Part shown: positions 17,459-25,638 of the stretch, piece by piece | How positions within the stretch are numbered: position 1 is the first letter of the stretch | Layout of the letters: every line of letters begins with the position of its first letter | Assembly: GCF_947258575.1 (NCBI RefSeq) | Contig: NZ_CAMYIV010000006.1 | Span: 124,001-188,000, forward strand | From: an uncultured Alcanivorax sp. | Lineage (GTDB): Bacteria; Pseudomonadota; Gammaproteobacteria; Pseudomonadales; Alcanivoracaceae | Direction of reading: 5' to 3' | DNA: 64,000 bases | The notes under the pieces: generated by a model | Seen by the model: the letters and a program-made list of their open reading frames with translations, nothing else | Told to the model about the DNA's origin: nothing | The model's database searches: none | Position numbers and translations under genes: made by a program

Positions 17459-18106
17459 TCATTGATCCGCTTTGGACTTCCAGAAGCCGACGCCGAAATA
17501 GATAAGCCGCAGCTGTTTTTCCGCCGTGCCGAGCACCTGGTTCTGACCGAATTCGTCGTCTTCTTCCAGTTCCAGCATTTCCTGGGTCAGGGCCGTCACA
17601 TTGTTGACCACCAGCCCGGCCATCATCTGCAGGTCTTCCGCGTTGACATGATTCAGAAACGGAAAGCGTGCCATGTCCATGGCCAGCTCGTTGGTGAACA
17701 TGCGGATTTCCCGGCGAATGGCGTTGCGCATTGTGGGGGTGCCACCGGCCAGTTCCTTGGAGACGAACAGGAAGTGAGCGCGGTTGTTGCGGACATAGTT
17801 GAAGTACACCTCCAGGGAGCCGCGCAGCATGCGCTCGTTGGGCAGCTCTTCCTGGCGGACCTGGCGCATCATATGGCGCAGGGTGCGGAAAGATTCATCC
17901 AGCAGAGTCAGCCCCAGGGCGCTCATGTCCGGGAAATGCCGGTAGAAGGCAGTGGGTACCACGCCGGCACGCTTGGTGACTTCGCGCAGACTGAGGCTGG
18001 AGAAGGGGGCTTTCTTGACGACCAGATCCAGCGCCGCCGCCATCAGAGCCTCACGGGTCTGGCCCCGTTTCGGCTTGCGGGCTCTGCTGGTGGTTTCCTT
18101 GGTCAT
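17459..18106 (-). CDS. desT: TetR-family regulator of unsaturated fatty acid synthesis (DesT/FabR type)
   Basis: The 215-residue product has a TetR helix-turn-helix (SLREVTKRAGVVPTAFYRHFPDMSAL) and a FabR/DesT-like C-terminal domain (NNRAHFLFVSKELAGGTPTMRNAIRREI). DesT of Pseudomonas senses the ratio of saturated to unsaturated acyl-CoA and represses desCB. The arrangement here is the same: it is divergent from the desC-desB operon, whose promoter carries two matching palindromes. ATG 18106 was chosen over 18124 because AGAGG lies about 9 bases upstream. It may also act on fabA-fabB, but no clear site was found there. Confidence 0.88.
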   Translation of the reverse strand: MTKETTSRARKPKRGQTREALMAAALDLVVKKAPFSSLSLREVTKRAGVVPTAFYRHFPDMSALGLTLLDESFRTLRHMMRQVRQEELPNERMLRGSLEVYFNYVRNNRAHFLFVSKELAGGTPTMRNAIRREIRMFTNELAMDMARFPFLNHVNAEDLQMMAGLVVNNVTALTQEMLELEEDDEFGQNQVLGTAEKQLRLIYFGVGFWKSKADQ

Positions 18107-18332
18107 TACCGATCGCCTCTGCATTGGGGTTCAGGTCGCTGGTCAGGCCTGGCCGGCAGTTTTCCACCTGTTTCCGGCTGGCCGGGCAGGAATGTGCCGG
18201 GGTGGTGGCAGACTTAAGACACCAACAGACCCTGAAAATACGCTGTAAATTCTCCTCGTTGTGGGGCCGTGATGCAACTGGTGCGCAAAAAACATGTGTA
18301 ACTGCATGATAATGCAGGTATTTACAAAATTA

Positions 18333-18350
18333 AGTGTACAGGTGTTGACT
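18333..18350. promoter_or_regulatory. Operator 1 of the desC-desB promoter (DesT/FabR-like)
   Basis: AGTGTACAGGTGTTGACT has the form AGTxxACA-xx-TGTxxACT, an 18-bp palindrome with two mismatched positions in each half. It covers the -35 element TTGACT (18345-18350). The form fits the DesT/FabR operators as I recall them. The desT gene is the divergent neighbour. Confidence 0.7.
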
Positions 18351-18373
18351 TGAATCGTGGGTCTATGAATAAT
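18345..18373 (+). promoter_or_regulatory. Sigma70-type promoter of desC-desB
   Basis: TTGACT (18345-18350), a 17-base spacer and AATAAT (18368-18373) each match the consensus at five of six bases. Transcription should begin near 18380. It lies between, and overlaps, two operator-like palindromes. Confidence 0.65.
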
Positions 18374-18390
18374 GCGTACAACTGTTCACT
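18373..18390. promoter_or_regulatory. Operator 2 of the desC-desB promoter
   Basis: TGCGTACAACTGTTCACT is a weaker copy of operator 1; its half-sites keep the ACA...TGT core and a right half TGTTCACT. Its centre is exactly 40 bp from that of operator 1, so both lie on nearly the same helix face. It covers the probable transcription start. Confidence 0.6.
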
Positions 18391-18406
18391 TACAGGGATG
18401 AACCCA

Positions 18407-19525
18407 ATGAACGCAATGACACAGACCTCCAGCCGTTTCCAGCAAGGCCTGACCCGCCTGCTGCAGTCCCGTGTGGCGGATATTCTTTCCTATCCCCACG
18501 GTGTTGACCGTTATCTGGAAGTGTTCAATCCGCTGTGGTCCGTTAATGAGGTGCGCGCCAAGGTTGAAGATGTGCGCTACCTGACCAACGACAGCGTGAC
18601 CCTGACCCTGCGTCCCAATCATAACTGGGAAGGCTTTATTCCCGGTCAGTTTGTCCAGCTTTCCGTCACCATTGATGGCAAGCGTCAGACTCGCTGCTAT
18701 TCACCGGCCAACTCCCTGCACCGCGCTGATGGCTGTATCGAGTTGACCGCGAAAGTGCACGCCAACGGCTTTGTTTCCCGCCATTTGCGTGAACAGCTGA
18801 GTGTTGGTGATGTGGTGCTGTTGTCTCAGGCGGACGGCGAGTTTGCCCTGCCGGCACAGCGTCCTGAGCAGGTGCTGCTGATCAGTGGCGGCAGTGGTAT
18901 CACCCCGGTGATGTCCATGCTGCGCACCTTGTGTGACGAGGGCTTCAGCGGCCCGATCACCTTCCTGCATTACGCCAACAGCGCCGCCGACATGATTTAC
19001 GCCAGCGAGCTGGAAGAGATTGCGCGGGCTCATGACAACGTGACCCTGGTGCGCTGCTTCAATAACGAGGGTGAACAGGGCGAACTTTCCGGTCTGTTTT
19101 CCCGTGAACACCTGTACATCGCTGCGCCGGAATTTGCACAGGCAACCACTTTTCTCTGTGGCCCGCCGCCGATGATGGCTGCGGTGGAAAAAGTCTGGGA
19201 AGAGGACGGCCTGGCAGAGCGTCTGCACAAGGAGCAGTTCACCCTGGCGGCGCCACAGATCGAAAGCGACAGCGCTGAAGGCGAAGTGCGCTTCGTCCAG
19301 AGCGAAAAAATGGCCATCAACAATGGCGCCACCCTGCTGGAGCAGGCCGAGTCCGCCGGTCTTACCCCGGAATCCGGTTGCCGCATGGGTATCTGCCACG
19401 CCTGTACCTGCCGCAAGACGGCCGGTGAAGTGCGCGATATCCGCACCGGTGAGATCACCAGTGGTGAAGAAGACATTCAAATTTGCATCAGCGTGCCGGT
19501 AGGCACGGTGACCCTCGACATCTAA
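18407..19525 (+). CDS. desC: Flavin/2Fe-2S ferredoxin reductase, electron donor of the desaturase
   Basis: The 372-residue product passes electrons from NAD(P)H to the desaturase encoded downstream. It has an FAD-binding ferredoxin reductase domain (RCYSPANS for FAD, LLISGGSGITPVMSML for the nucleotide, FLCGPPPMM) and a C-terminal plant-type 2Fe-2S domain (CRMGICHACTC plus a distal Cys in IQICIS). ATG 18407 is preferred because AGGGA lies 8 bases upstream; 18398 and 18416 are other candidates. It is the first gene of a two-gene operon, with desB 64 bases downstream. Function is assigned from P. aeruginosa DesC, which works with an acyl-CoA delta-9 desaturase. Confidence 0.88.
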   Translation: MNAMTQTSSRFQQGLTRLLQSRVADILSYPHGVDRYLEVFNPLWSVNEVRAKVEDVRYLTNDSVTLTLRPNHNWEGFIPGQFVQLSVTIDGKRQTRCYSPANSLHRADGCIELTAKVHANGFVSRHLREQLSVGDVVLLSQADGEFALPAQRPEQVLLISGGSGITPVMSMLRTLCDEGFSGPITFLHYANSAADMIYASELEEIARAHDNVTLVRCFNNEGEQGELSGLFSREHLYIAAPEFAQATTFLCGPPPMMAAVEKVWEEDGLAERLHKEQFTLAAPQIESDSAEGEVRFVQSEKMAINNGATLLEQAESAGLTPESGCRMGICHACTCRKTAGEVRDIRTGEITSGEEDIQICISVPVGTVTLDI

Positions 19526-19589
19526 ACGGATTCACCCAAACCGAAGCGTCCCGAGACGAATCTTCAAACCGGGTTTAAGGAGAAAGCAC

Positions 19590-20747
19590 ATGAGTATTTT
19601 CAGCAACTTGACCGCCGAACAATTCGAGACCATTGGCCAGGAACTGGATGCCATCCGTAATCGTGAAATGGCGGACCTGGGCGAAGAAGATGCCACCTAC
19701 ATCCGCACTCTGATCAAGCGTCAGCGTCGCCTGGAAATCGCCGGTCGCGGCCTGCTGATGGCGGGTTTCCTGCCGCCGGCATGGCTGGCCGGTGTGGCCT
19801 GTCTGTCTGCGTCCAAGATTCTGGACAACATGGAAATCGGCCATAACGTGATGCACGGCCAGTACGACTGGATGGGTGACCCGGCCATCAACTCCAAGGT
19901 TTTTGACTGGGATAACACCTGCACCAATACGGCCTGGAAACAGACCCACAATTTCGAGCACCACACTTTCACCAACGTGCTCGACAAGGACCATGACATT
20001 GGTTACGGCATTCTGCGCATGTCGGAAGACCAGGAGTGGGAACCCCGCTTCATTTTCAACCCGATCCTGGCAGGCATCCTGGCCACCTTCTTCCAGCACT
20101 TTGTGGCGGTACAGAGCCTCAAGCTGGAGGACTACCTGATCTACAAGACCAAGACCAAGGAAGAGGTGAAGGCCGAATTCAAGCCGACCTGGAAGAAGAT
20201 GCGCAAGCAGTTGGTCAAGGACTACCTGCTGTTCCCGGCCCTGGCGGGTCCGTTCGCCCCCTTCGTGTTCGCCGGCAATATGGCAGCCAATGTGGCGCGT
20301 AACTTGTGGTCTTCCCAGGTGATCTATAACGGACACTTCCCGGAAGAGGTGGAGCAGTTCCCCGAGTCCGTGATCGAGAACGAGACCCGTGGTCAGTGGT
20401 ATGTGCGCCAGCTGCTGGGCTCTGCCAACTTTGAAGGCGGCCGTCTGATGCACGTGATGAGCGGCAACCTGAGCTTCCAGATCGAGCATCACCTGTTCCC
20501 TGATCTGCCGGCTCACCGTTACGCCCGCATTGCGCCTGAAGTCCGTGCCATCTGCGAAAAACATGGCCTGCCGTACAACACCGGCTCTTTCGTGAAGCAG
20601 TCCCTGAGTGTCTGGAAGCGGATCTTCAAACTGTCTTTGCCCAACAAGAGCAAGGATGACAGTGGCAAGGGCCCGCTCAATGGTCTGCGCGCCAAAGTGG
20701 TGTCTCTGACCCGTGAACCGCAGTCAGAAACCCGCAAGGCTGCCTGA
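19590..20747 (+). CDS. desB: Membrane fatty acyl desaturase (acyl-CoA delta-9 type)
   Basis: The 385-residue integral-membrane enzyme introduces a double bond into saturated acyl chains using a di-iron centre. The three His boxes are visible: HNVMHGQ, HNFEHHTFTN, and QIEHHLFPDLP. Hydrophobic segments lie before the first box and between the second and third. A ribosome site AAGGAGAA precedes ATG 19590. The reductase gene lies upstream, and a strong terminator lies 70 bases after the stop. Substrate regiochemistry is inferred from DesB, not from sequence. With FabA it gives the cell two routes to unsaturated fatty acids. Confidence 0.9.
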   Translation: MSIFSNLTAEQFETIGQELDAIRNREMADLGEEDATYIRTLIKRQRRLEIAGRGLLMAGFLPPAWLAGVACLSASKILDNMEIGHNVMHGQYDWMGDPAINSKVFDWDNTCTNTAWKQTHNFEHHTFTNVLDKDHDIGYGILRMSEDQEWEPRFIFNPILAGILATFFQHFVAVQSLKLEDYLIYKTKTKEEVKAEFKPTWKKMRKQLVKDYLLFPALAGPFAPFVFAGNMAANVARNLWSSQVIYNGHFPEEVEQFPESVIENETRGQWYVRQLLGSANFEGGRLMHVMSGNLSFQIEHHLFPDLPAHRYARIAPEVRAICEKHGLPYNTGSFVKQSLSVWKRIFKLSLPNKSKDDSGKGPLNGLRAKVVSLTREPQSETRKAA

Positions 20748-20816
20748 TCGCTTCAAAGCGGTCTGATCTCCTGGTTCGGGCCGGTGCTGCGCTGGTTCCG
20801 GCCCTGCCATCCTTAT

Positions 20817-20850
20817 GCTACTCTCAGTCGATCTGAGAGTAGCTTTTTTT
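20817..20850 (+). terminator. Rho-independent terminator of desC-desB
   Basis: An 11-bp perfect stem (GCTACTCTCAG and its complement) with a 5-base loop is followed by seven T. It ends only 23 bases before the AraC gene start, so that gene's promoter must overlap the terminator or it depends on readthrough. Confidence 0.9.
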
Positions 20851-20872
20851 ATTTGGGGACAAGGCAGAACGC

Positions 20873-21892
20873 ATGGCAGAAATGACAGATTCCGGTGTGC
20901 TGTTGCGAATGGCCTATAAGGCCATGATTAACGCCGGTATTGATGCCGATGCCGTGTTGGCAGAAGTCGGTCTCGACAAATCCATCCTTCAGGTACCGGA
21001 CCTGCGTACCCCCCATGACGCCCAGGAATGGTTCTGGCAGGCCCTGGAGAAGGTGTCCGGTGATGAACACATCGGCCTGCATCTGGGCGAGCATATTCCG
21101 GTCTATAAGGGCCAGGTGCTCGAATACCTGTTCCTCTCCAGCCCCACCTTTGGCGAAGGCCTCAAGCGAGCTCTGGATTACCAGCGCTTGCTGTCCGATG
21201 CCGCCCAAGGGGAATTGTTTGAAGAAGGGGATCGTGTCTTCCTCAAGCAGATGATCTGGAGCAAACGCCTCAGCCATCTCAACGAATGCATGATGATGGG
21301 CGTGATCAAATTTTTCCGCTTTGTTACCGACGGGGCTTTTGAGCCGCTGGAAGTGCATTTTGGTCATACCCGCCATGCGGACAAACAGGAATACGAGCGT
21401 CTGTTCGATTGCCCGGTGAAATTCGACATGCCGAGCATTGGTATGTACTTCGATGCCCGGGTCATGAATCTGCCGTCTGCCCACCACGAGCCGGAACTGC
21501 TGCACCTGCACGAACAGCTCGCCAGTGAGCAGGTGGCGCGGCTGGAAAAGCAGGACCTGGTGGCCCAGGTCAACCGGTTGATCGGTGAGCTGTTGGAATC
21601 CGGCCATGCCAATCTGGAAGAAGTGGCCGAACGCCTGGGTATCAAGGCCCGTCAGTTACGCACTCGCCTTGCGGATGCCGGCACCAACTTCAACCAGCTG
21701 GTCGCTGACTATCGTTGCCGTTTGGCCAAACGTCTTCTTGCCGGTACCGAAGAATCCATTGATGAAATCGTCTATCTCACCGGCTTCTCGGAACCGTCTA
21801 CGTTCTACCGGGCTTTCAAACGCTGGGTCGGCATGACCCCGATTGAGTACCGCAAGTTGAAGGCGGAAGAAGACGCGGCGGAGAACCGTTGA
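20873..21892 (+). CDS. AraC-family transcriptional regulator with N-terminal sensor domain
   Basis: The 339-residue regulator has a long N-terminal domain (about 1-230) of the type seen in OruR/ArgR-like AraC proteins, and a C-terminal AraC DNA-binding domain with two helix-turn-helix units. The second carries the family signature EIVYLTGFSEPSTFYRAFKRWVGMTP. The effector is unknown. It follows desB on the same strand but is separated by a strong terminator. A role in lipid metabolism is suggested only by its neighbours. It ends before its own terminator at 21923. Confidence 0.88.
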   Translation: MAEMTDSGVLLRMAYKAMINAGIDADAVLAEVGLDKSILQVPDLRTPHDAQEWFWQALEKVSGDEHIGLHLGEHIPVYKGQVLEYLFLSSPTFGEGLKRALDYQRLLSDAAQGELFEEGDRVFLKQMIWSKRLSHLNECMMMGVIKFFRFVTDGAFEPLEVHFGHTRHADKQEYERLFDCPVKFDMPSIGMYFDARVMNLPSAHHEPELLHLHEQLASEQVARLEKQDLVAQVNRLIGELLESGHANLEEVAERLGIKARQLRTRLADAGTNFNQLVADYRCRLAKRLLAGTEESIDEIVYLTGFSEPSTFYRAFKRWVGMTPIEYRKLKAEEDAAENR

Positions 21893-21922
21893 GCGTTGCG
21901 AGTTGAAAGGTGAAAGCAAAAG

Positions 21923-21945
21923 AAAGGCGCCAGTGGCGCCTTTTT
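21923..21945 (+). terminator. Terminator after the AraC regulator gene
   Basis: AAAGGCGCC, a short loop and GGCGCC are followed by five T. The stem is GC-rich and perfect. Confidence 0.85.
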
Positions 21946-22053
21946 GCGATTTATCGTAGAAATATTTTCAGGCGTCACCATGCAAGGGTGCCGTTATTCT
22001 TCGCCTCACCGGGTGGTGGGGCATCCATCAAAACGTTTAGTCGGTGTTAACCA

Positions 22054-22332
22054 GTGAAAGAGTCTCTGCGCAAAGTTTTCTCTCCCATTCTCACCCCTTT
22101 TGAGTCTGGTGATGACAGCTATGCCTATCGCCCCTCGCATCGAAAAATTCTGATTGTGGTCGGTACCTTGTTTCTGGTGCTTGCCACCGGGGCCCTGGCG
22201 GCAACGCTGGTGGCGAAGCTGTATGGCGGGCTGATTCCGGTGGCTGTTTTCCTGGCGGTGGGTCTGGTGTGTGAAGTGGTGGGCCTGTTGGGCAGTGACA
22301 AGGCGGTGGCCCGGATGTGGAAGAGTAAGTAA
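22054..22332 (+). CDS. Small two-helix membrane protein, unknown function
   Basis: I do not recognise a family. The 92-residue product starts at GTG 22054 and has two hydrophobic segments, about residues 32-54 (ILIVVGTLFLVLATGALAAT) and 58-78 (GLIPVAVFLAVGLVCEVVGLL), with short charged tails. It is convergent with the antiporter gene (53 bases between stops) and stands alone. The clean two-helix pattern in a gene-sized frame supports a real gene, but no good ribosome site is visible. Confidence 0.55.
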   Translation: MKESLRKVFSPILTPFESGDDSYAYRPSHRKILIVVGTLFLVLATGALAATLVAKLYGGLIPVAVFLAVGLVCEVVGLLGSDKAVARMWKSK

Positions 22333-22385
22333 TTCGGAGCTGTAGCGTTTGAAGGCTCCAACGGTCAAGCTAGCGGACGCTTTAT

Positions 22386-23711
22386 TCAGAGCACCATGGC
22401 GGCCAGCCAACCTGCGGCGATCAGTGGCAGGTTGTAATGAATAAAAGTGGGAATCACCGTGTCGCGGATATGGTCGTGCTGACCATCGGCATTCAGGCCG
22501 GCGGTGGGCCCCAGCGTGGAGTCCGAGGCCGGGGAGCCCGCATCTCCCAGCGCGGCAGCGCTGCCGACCAGGGCGGCGGTGGCCAGCGGGGAGAAGCCCA
22601 GTGCCAGGCAAAGCGGCACATACAGGGTGGTGATGATGGGGATGGTGGAGAACGACGAGCCAATCCCCAACGTCACAAACAGACCGAGCAGCAATAAGAG
22701 TGCTGCGGCCAATGGTGGACTTTGCAGGCCACTGGTCACGCTTTCCACCAGCACTGGCACCTGTCCGCTGGCGCCTACCACCGCGGCATAGCCGTTGGCG
22801 GCAATCATGATAAAGCCTATCAGGGACATCATTTTCACGCCCTGGGTAAAGGCATCCTGGGATTCCCGCCAGGGCACCACACCCCCTGCTGTAAACACCA
22901 GAAACCCGATCAATGCCCCGAGAATAATAGAGTCGCTGTAAAGCTGGAGTGCCAGGGCTGCGGCCAGGGCGATGGCGGCGACAACCACGTTGCGCGGCGA
23001 GAGCGGCGCGTGTTGCTCTTCGCCGGGCAGTTCCACTGGCCGGTAGTCGCGGGGCTTGCGATAGCGGATAAACGCCAGAATCAGCCCCACAACCATGCCG
23101 GCAGCGGGCAGCAGCATGGCCAGTGGCAGTTCCCCTTTGGGTATTTCAAGGCCCGCTTTAGCCAGGCTGGGGCCGAGCTGGGTATGCAGGAAAATACTGC
23201 CGAAGCCCACCGGCAACACCATGTAGGGCGTGATCAGCCCGAAGGTGAGAACGCAGGCGGCGAGTCGCCGATCCAGGCGCAATTGGTGCATCACTTCCAG
23301 CAACGGTGGCACCAGTATCGGGATAAAGGCGATATGAATGGGCACCAGGTTCTGGCTCATGATGGCGGCGGCAAGCAGTACGGTAAGCAGCAGGGTGCGA
23401 ATCAGGCGCAGCTGGTGCGGGGCCGGAGTACGGCCCAGCCGGGCGATGATCCGTGCGGCCAGCCATTCGGTGATGCCGGAGCGGGCGATGGCCACCGCAA
23501 AGGCGCCAAGCAGGGCATAGCTCAGGGCGATATTGGCGCCGCCACCCAGACCATCGCCAAAGGCCGCCAGGGTACTTTCCAGATCCAGCCCGCTACCAAC
23601 ACCCGCCACCAGAGCCGCACACAACAGCGCCAGCACCACATTCATGCGCGCAATGCTCAGGCCCATGAGCAGAATCACGGACCAGACAATGGGATTGAGT
23701 AACGGGCTCAT
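22386..23711 (-). CDS. Na+/H+ antiporter family protein (NhaC-like)
   Basis: The 441-residue inner-membrane protein has about twelve hydrophobic segments and a C-terminal stretch with GDAGSPASDSTLGPTAGLNADGQHDH, a polar loop typical of the NhaC/YuiF branch of Na+/H+ antiporters. Another conserved polar site is SQNLVPIHIAFIPILVPPLL. It probably exchanges sodium for protons, or exchanges organic acids, as some members do. The exact substrate is not shown by sequence. A GGAGGCGCC site lies just before ATG 23711. It is transcribed alone and convergent with the small membrane gene. Confidence 0.85.
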   Translation of the reverse strand: MSPLLNPIVWSVILLMGLSIARMNVVLALLCAALVAGVGSGLDLESTLAAFGDGLGGGANIALSYALLGAFAVAIARSGITEWLAARIIARLGRTPAPHQLRLIRTLLLTVLLAAAIMSQNLVPIHIAFIPILVPPLLEVMHQLRLDRRLAACVLTFGLITPYMVLPVGFGSIFLHTQLGPSLAKAGLEIPKGELPLAMLLPAAGMVVGLILAFIRYRKPRDYRPVELPGEEQHAPLSPRNVVVAAIALAAALALQLYSDSIILGALIGFLVFTAGGVVPWRESQDAFTQGVKMMSLIGFIMIAANGYAAVVGASGQVPVLVESVTSGLQSPPLAAALLLLLGLFVTLGIGSSFSTIPIITTLYVPLCLALGFSPLATAALVGSAAALGDAGSPASDSTLGPTAGLNADGQHDHIRDTVIPTFIHYNLPLIAAGWLAAMVL

Positions 23712-23815
23712 GGCGCCTCCGCCGGGCGGGCTGGGTCAGTTTGCAGGCGCGGAGTTTAGCAGGGGTGGGGGAGGGCTTGCTAACCCGCAATGTGCCGTGT
23801 CGCCGCTGTAAAAGA

Positions 23816-23955
23816 TGTAGGAGCTATGCTTGCATGGCGAACTGCTTGCCCTGCCAGCGATCGGTTATTAAGCCGGCAGTTAGATAGACTGCAGGAGCGT
23901 CGCTTGCGGCGCGATTGACGACGTTAGAATCGCGCCGCGAGCGACGCTCCTACGA
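23816..23955. repeat. REP-like inverted repeats
   Basis: A TGTAGGAGC...GCTTGC unit at 23816 matches the copy at 16069. A second perfect-looking pair follows: the left arm begins near 23890 (GCAGGAGCGTCGCTTGCGGC) and the right arm ends near 23954 (GCGAGCGACGCTCCTAC), around an 11-base loop. These resemble pseudomonad REP elements. They lie between two same-strand genes, just before the stop of the thioredoxin gene. Confidence 0.75.
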
Positions 23956-23974
23956 AAAGATAGGCTTAATAGCT

Positions 23975-24457
23975 TCAGAAGCTATGTTGGCTTTTATCGT
24001 CAGGCAGGCTTTGCAGCCACTGCCGCAGGCGCTCTTCGGTGAGGGCACCGCTGTGCCCCTGGGTGCTGTCCTCTTCAATCAGATAGCTGCGCGGTAGTTC
24101 GCCGTACCAGTTCGGGTCGATTTCCCGGCGCTGGCGGGCGGGGATCGGGTCGGCGAACTGGTAGTTGGGCAGGGCGTCAGTATTATGTCGCTGCAGGGTG
24201 GCGGCTACGTCATCGCTGCTGCGCAGGGTGTCTGTGTTGACCAGCACGACGGGCAACGCCTCACCGTCCTGATAAAGGCGGCCCAGCGCGGCCAGTTCGT
24301 CATAACAGGGCGGGCAGTCCACCGACCAGAGTACCACCAGCAAGGGCCGTGGTTGCTGGTCAAGAACCTGCTGATAGTCCCCCCGGTGCAGCGGCTCCAG
24401 TGCCGTGGCGAAGCAGGATACCGTCAGCAGCGCTATGCAAAGCGCACGGTTTTTCAT
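23975..24457 (-). CDS. Secreted thioredoxin-fold protein with CPPC active site
   Basis: The 160-residue product has a Sec signal ending near residue 19 and a TlpA-like thioredoxin fold with the redox pair C48-P-P-C51 (LWSVDCPPCYDEL). A cis-Pro region follows at LPRSYLIEED. CPPC is a less usual active site than CxPC of TlpA. It is the last gene of a three-gene operon and its ATG overlaps the previous stop (ATGA). The neighbour carries a CxCC motif, so this protein may keep those cysteines reduced or load a metal. That partnership is inference. Confidence 0.82.
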   Translation of the reverse strand: MKNRALCIALLTVSCFATALEPLHRGDYQQVLDQQPRPLLVVLWSVDCPPCYDELAALGRLYQDGEALPVVLVNTDTLRSSDDVAATLQRHNTDALPNYQFADPIPARQRREIDPNWYGELPRSYLIEEDSTQGHSGALTEERLRQWLQSLPDDKSQHSF

Positions 24458-25638
24458 TGGTGTTCTCCGCTAATCGCTACCAGCTGGTTGCCTTCATCGT
24501 CGGTGCGCCAGGCGAGAAAGATCTGTTCGCCATTGCTGATCAACAAGGGGTGATCGGAACCATTTCGGGTGTGCAGCAGGGTGCGTACATGCGCCCAGTG
24601 CGCACCGCCATCCCGGGACAGCTTCAAGCGGATAACGCTGCGGTCCCAATCGTCCAGATCCTTCCACACCAATGCCACGGTATCGCCCAGCACCGCCACC
24701 TGGCCGTGGGCCGCGGCGGCACCGCCCAGCTTTATTGGCGCATCATTGCTGCGCTGATAAAACAGCCCCTGACGTTTTTTCCCAGCGGTGAACCAGAGCT
24801 GATGACGGCGGTTGCCGTCCATGGCCAGGGCCGGACCATGATGAGGGCAGCCGTTGAGTTGCCATTGATCATCGCTGGCCCGTTCGACGGGCTGCGGGGT
24901 GGTGGCATCCTGAAAGCGGATCAGGGCGTGGTCGCGGATGCCGCCGGTGAACACCTGGCGATAGAGAATCACTGGCAGACCGCGCTCATCGATGCTCATT
25001 GCCAGACGGCAGCATTCGCAGGAATGGGCGGCCAGGCGCAGGTTGCGGGCAAAGCTGGCGCCATGGTCTTTGGAGTGGGTGTAGTAAAGCGCGGCGCCGA
25101 CATAGTCCTGGCCCGCGTCCTTGGCGTTCTGTTGGTCGCGCTTGTCCACCCACACCAGGAACAGTTCGCCGTTGTCGTTGACGACCATGGCTGGAAAACG
25201 GTGGGCGATGGTGCGGCGATCGTCGTTGATGGTCACCGGTTCGCTGAAGCTGTTGCCGCCATCCAGGGAGCGACTGAAACGGATATGCCCGGTCCAGGGT
25301 TTGTCCGGTTTTTGGGTCCACAGCAGGTAAATCTGGTTGTCCGGGCCGAAGGCGATTTGCGGGCGGTCTTCGCCCTGATCGTCTACCACCTCCGGTTCCG
25401 GGTTGACGATTCTCGGGTGGCCGCCTTGCTGTTGCACGCGGATATGATCTTGCTGATACCAGACCCACCAGAGCTTGCCATCACGGTCGAAGGCCGGGGT
25501 CGGAGCCTGGCCGCAGGCGGGGGCAATGCGGTTCTCGCAGGCCATGTTGGTGTTGTGACTGTGGGCAGAATGCGCTGACACTGTGCTCGACATGGCCAGC
25601 AGTGTCAGCGTCAGGCAGGCGAGTGCTCGATACGACAT
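24454..25638 (-). CDS. Secreted Asp-box (sialidase-like fold) protein with CxCC motif
   Basis: The 394-residue product has a signal peptide followed by a His-rich start (SAHSAHSHNTNMAC). The body is a beta-propeller with Asp boxes SRSLDGGNSF (122-131), THSKDHGASF (187-196), and LSRDGGAHW near 310. A HSCECC motif (C207, C209, C210) lies between blades, and further Cys are at 34 and 42. A true sialidase is unlikely because no sugar-cleaving residues can be recognised and the neighbours are a TonB receptor and a thioredoxin. The His/Cys content suggests metal binding, perhaps copper. It overlaps the receptor stop by one base (TGATG) and the next gene by four. Confidence 0.75.
   Translation of the reverse strand: MSYRALACLTLTLLAMSSTVSAHSAHSHNTNMACENRIAPACGQAPTPAFDRDGKLWWVWYQQDHIRVQQQGGHPRIVNPEPEVVDDQGEDRPQIAFGPDNQIYLLWTQKPDKPWTGHIRFSRSLDGGNSFSEPVTINDDRRTIAHRFPAMVVNDNGELFLVWVDKRDQQNAKDAGQDYVGAALYYTHSKDHGASFARNLRLAAHSCECCRLAMSIDERGLPVILYRQVFTGGIRDHALIRFQDATTPQPVERASDDQWQLNGCPHHGPALAMDGNRRHQLWFTAGKKRQGLFYQRSNDAPIKLGGAAAAHGQVAVLGDTVALVWKDLDDWDRSVIRLKLSRDGGAHWAHVRTLLHTRNGSDHPLLISNGEQIFLAWRTDDEGNQLVAISGEHQ

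Noticed and set aside
22722..23702. A 326-residue plus-strand frame opposite the antiporter
   Set aside because: It is His/Gln-rich with no motif, while the minus strand encodes a clear membrane protein.
24349..25578. A 409-residue plus-strand frame opposite the Asp-box gene
   Set aside because: The minus-strand protein has a signal peptide, Asp boxes and translational overlaps with both neighbours.
24454..25638. True sialidase
   Set aside because: Asp boxes only show a propeller fold. No catalytic Arg triad could be recognised and there are no sialic acid genes nearby.
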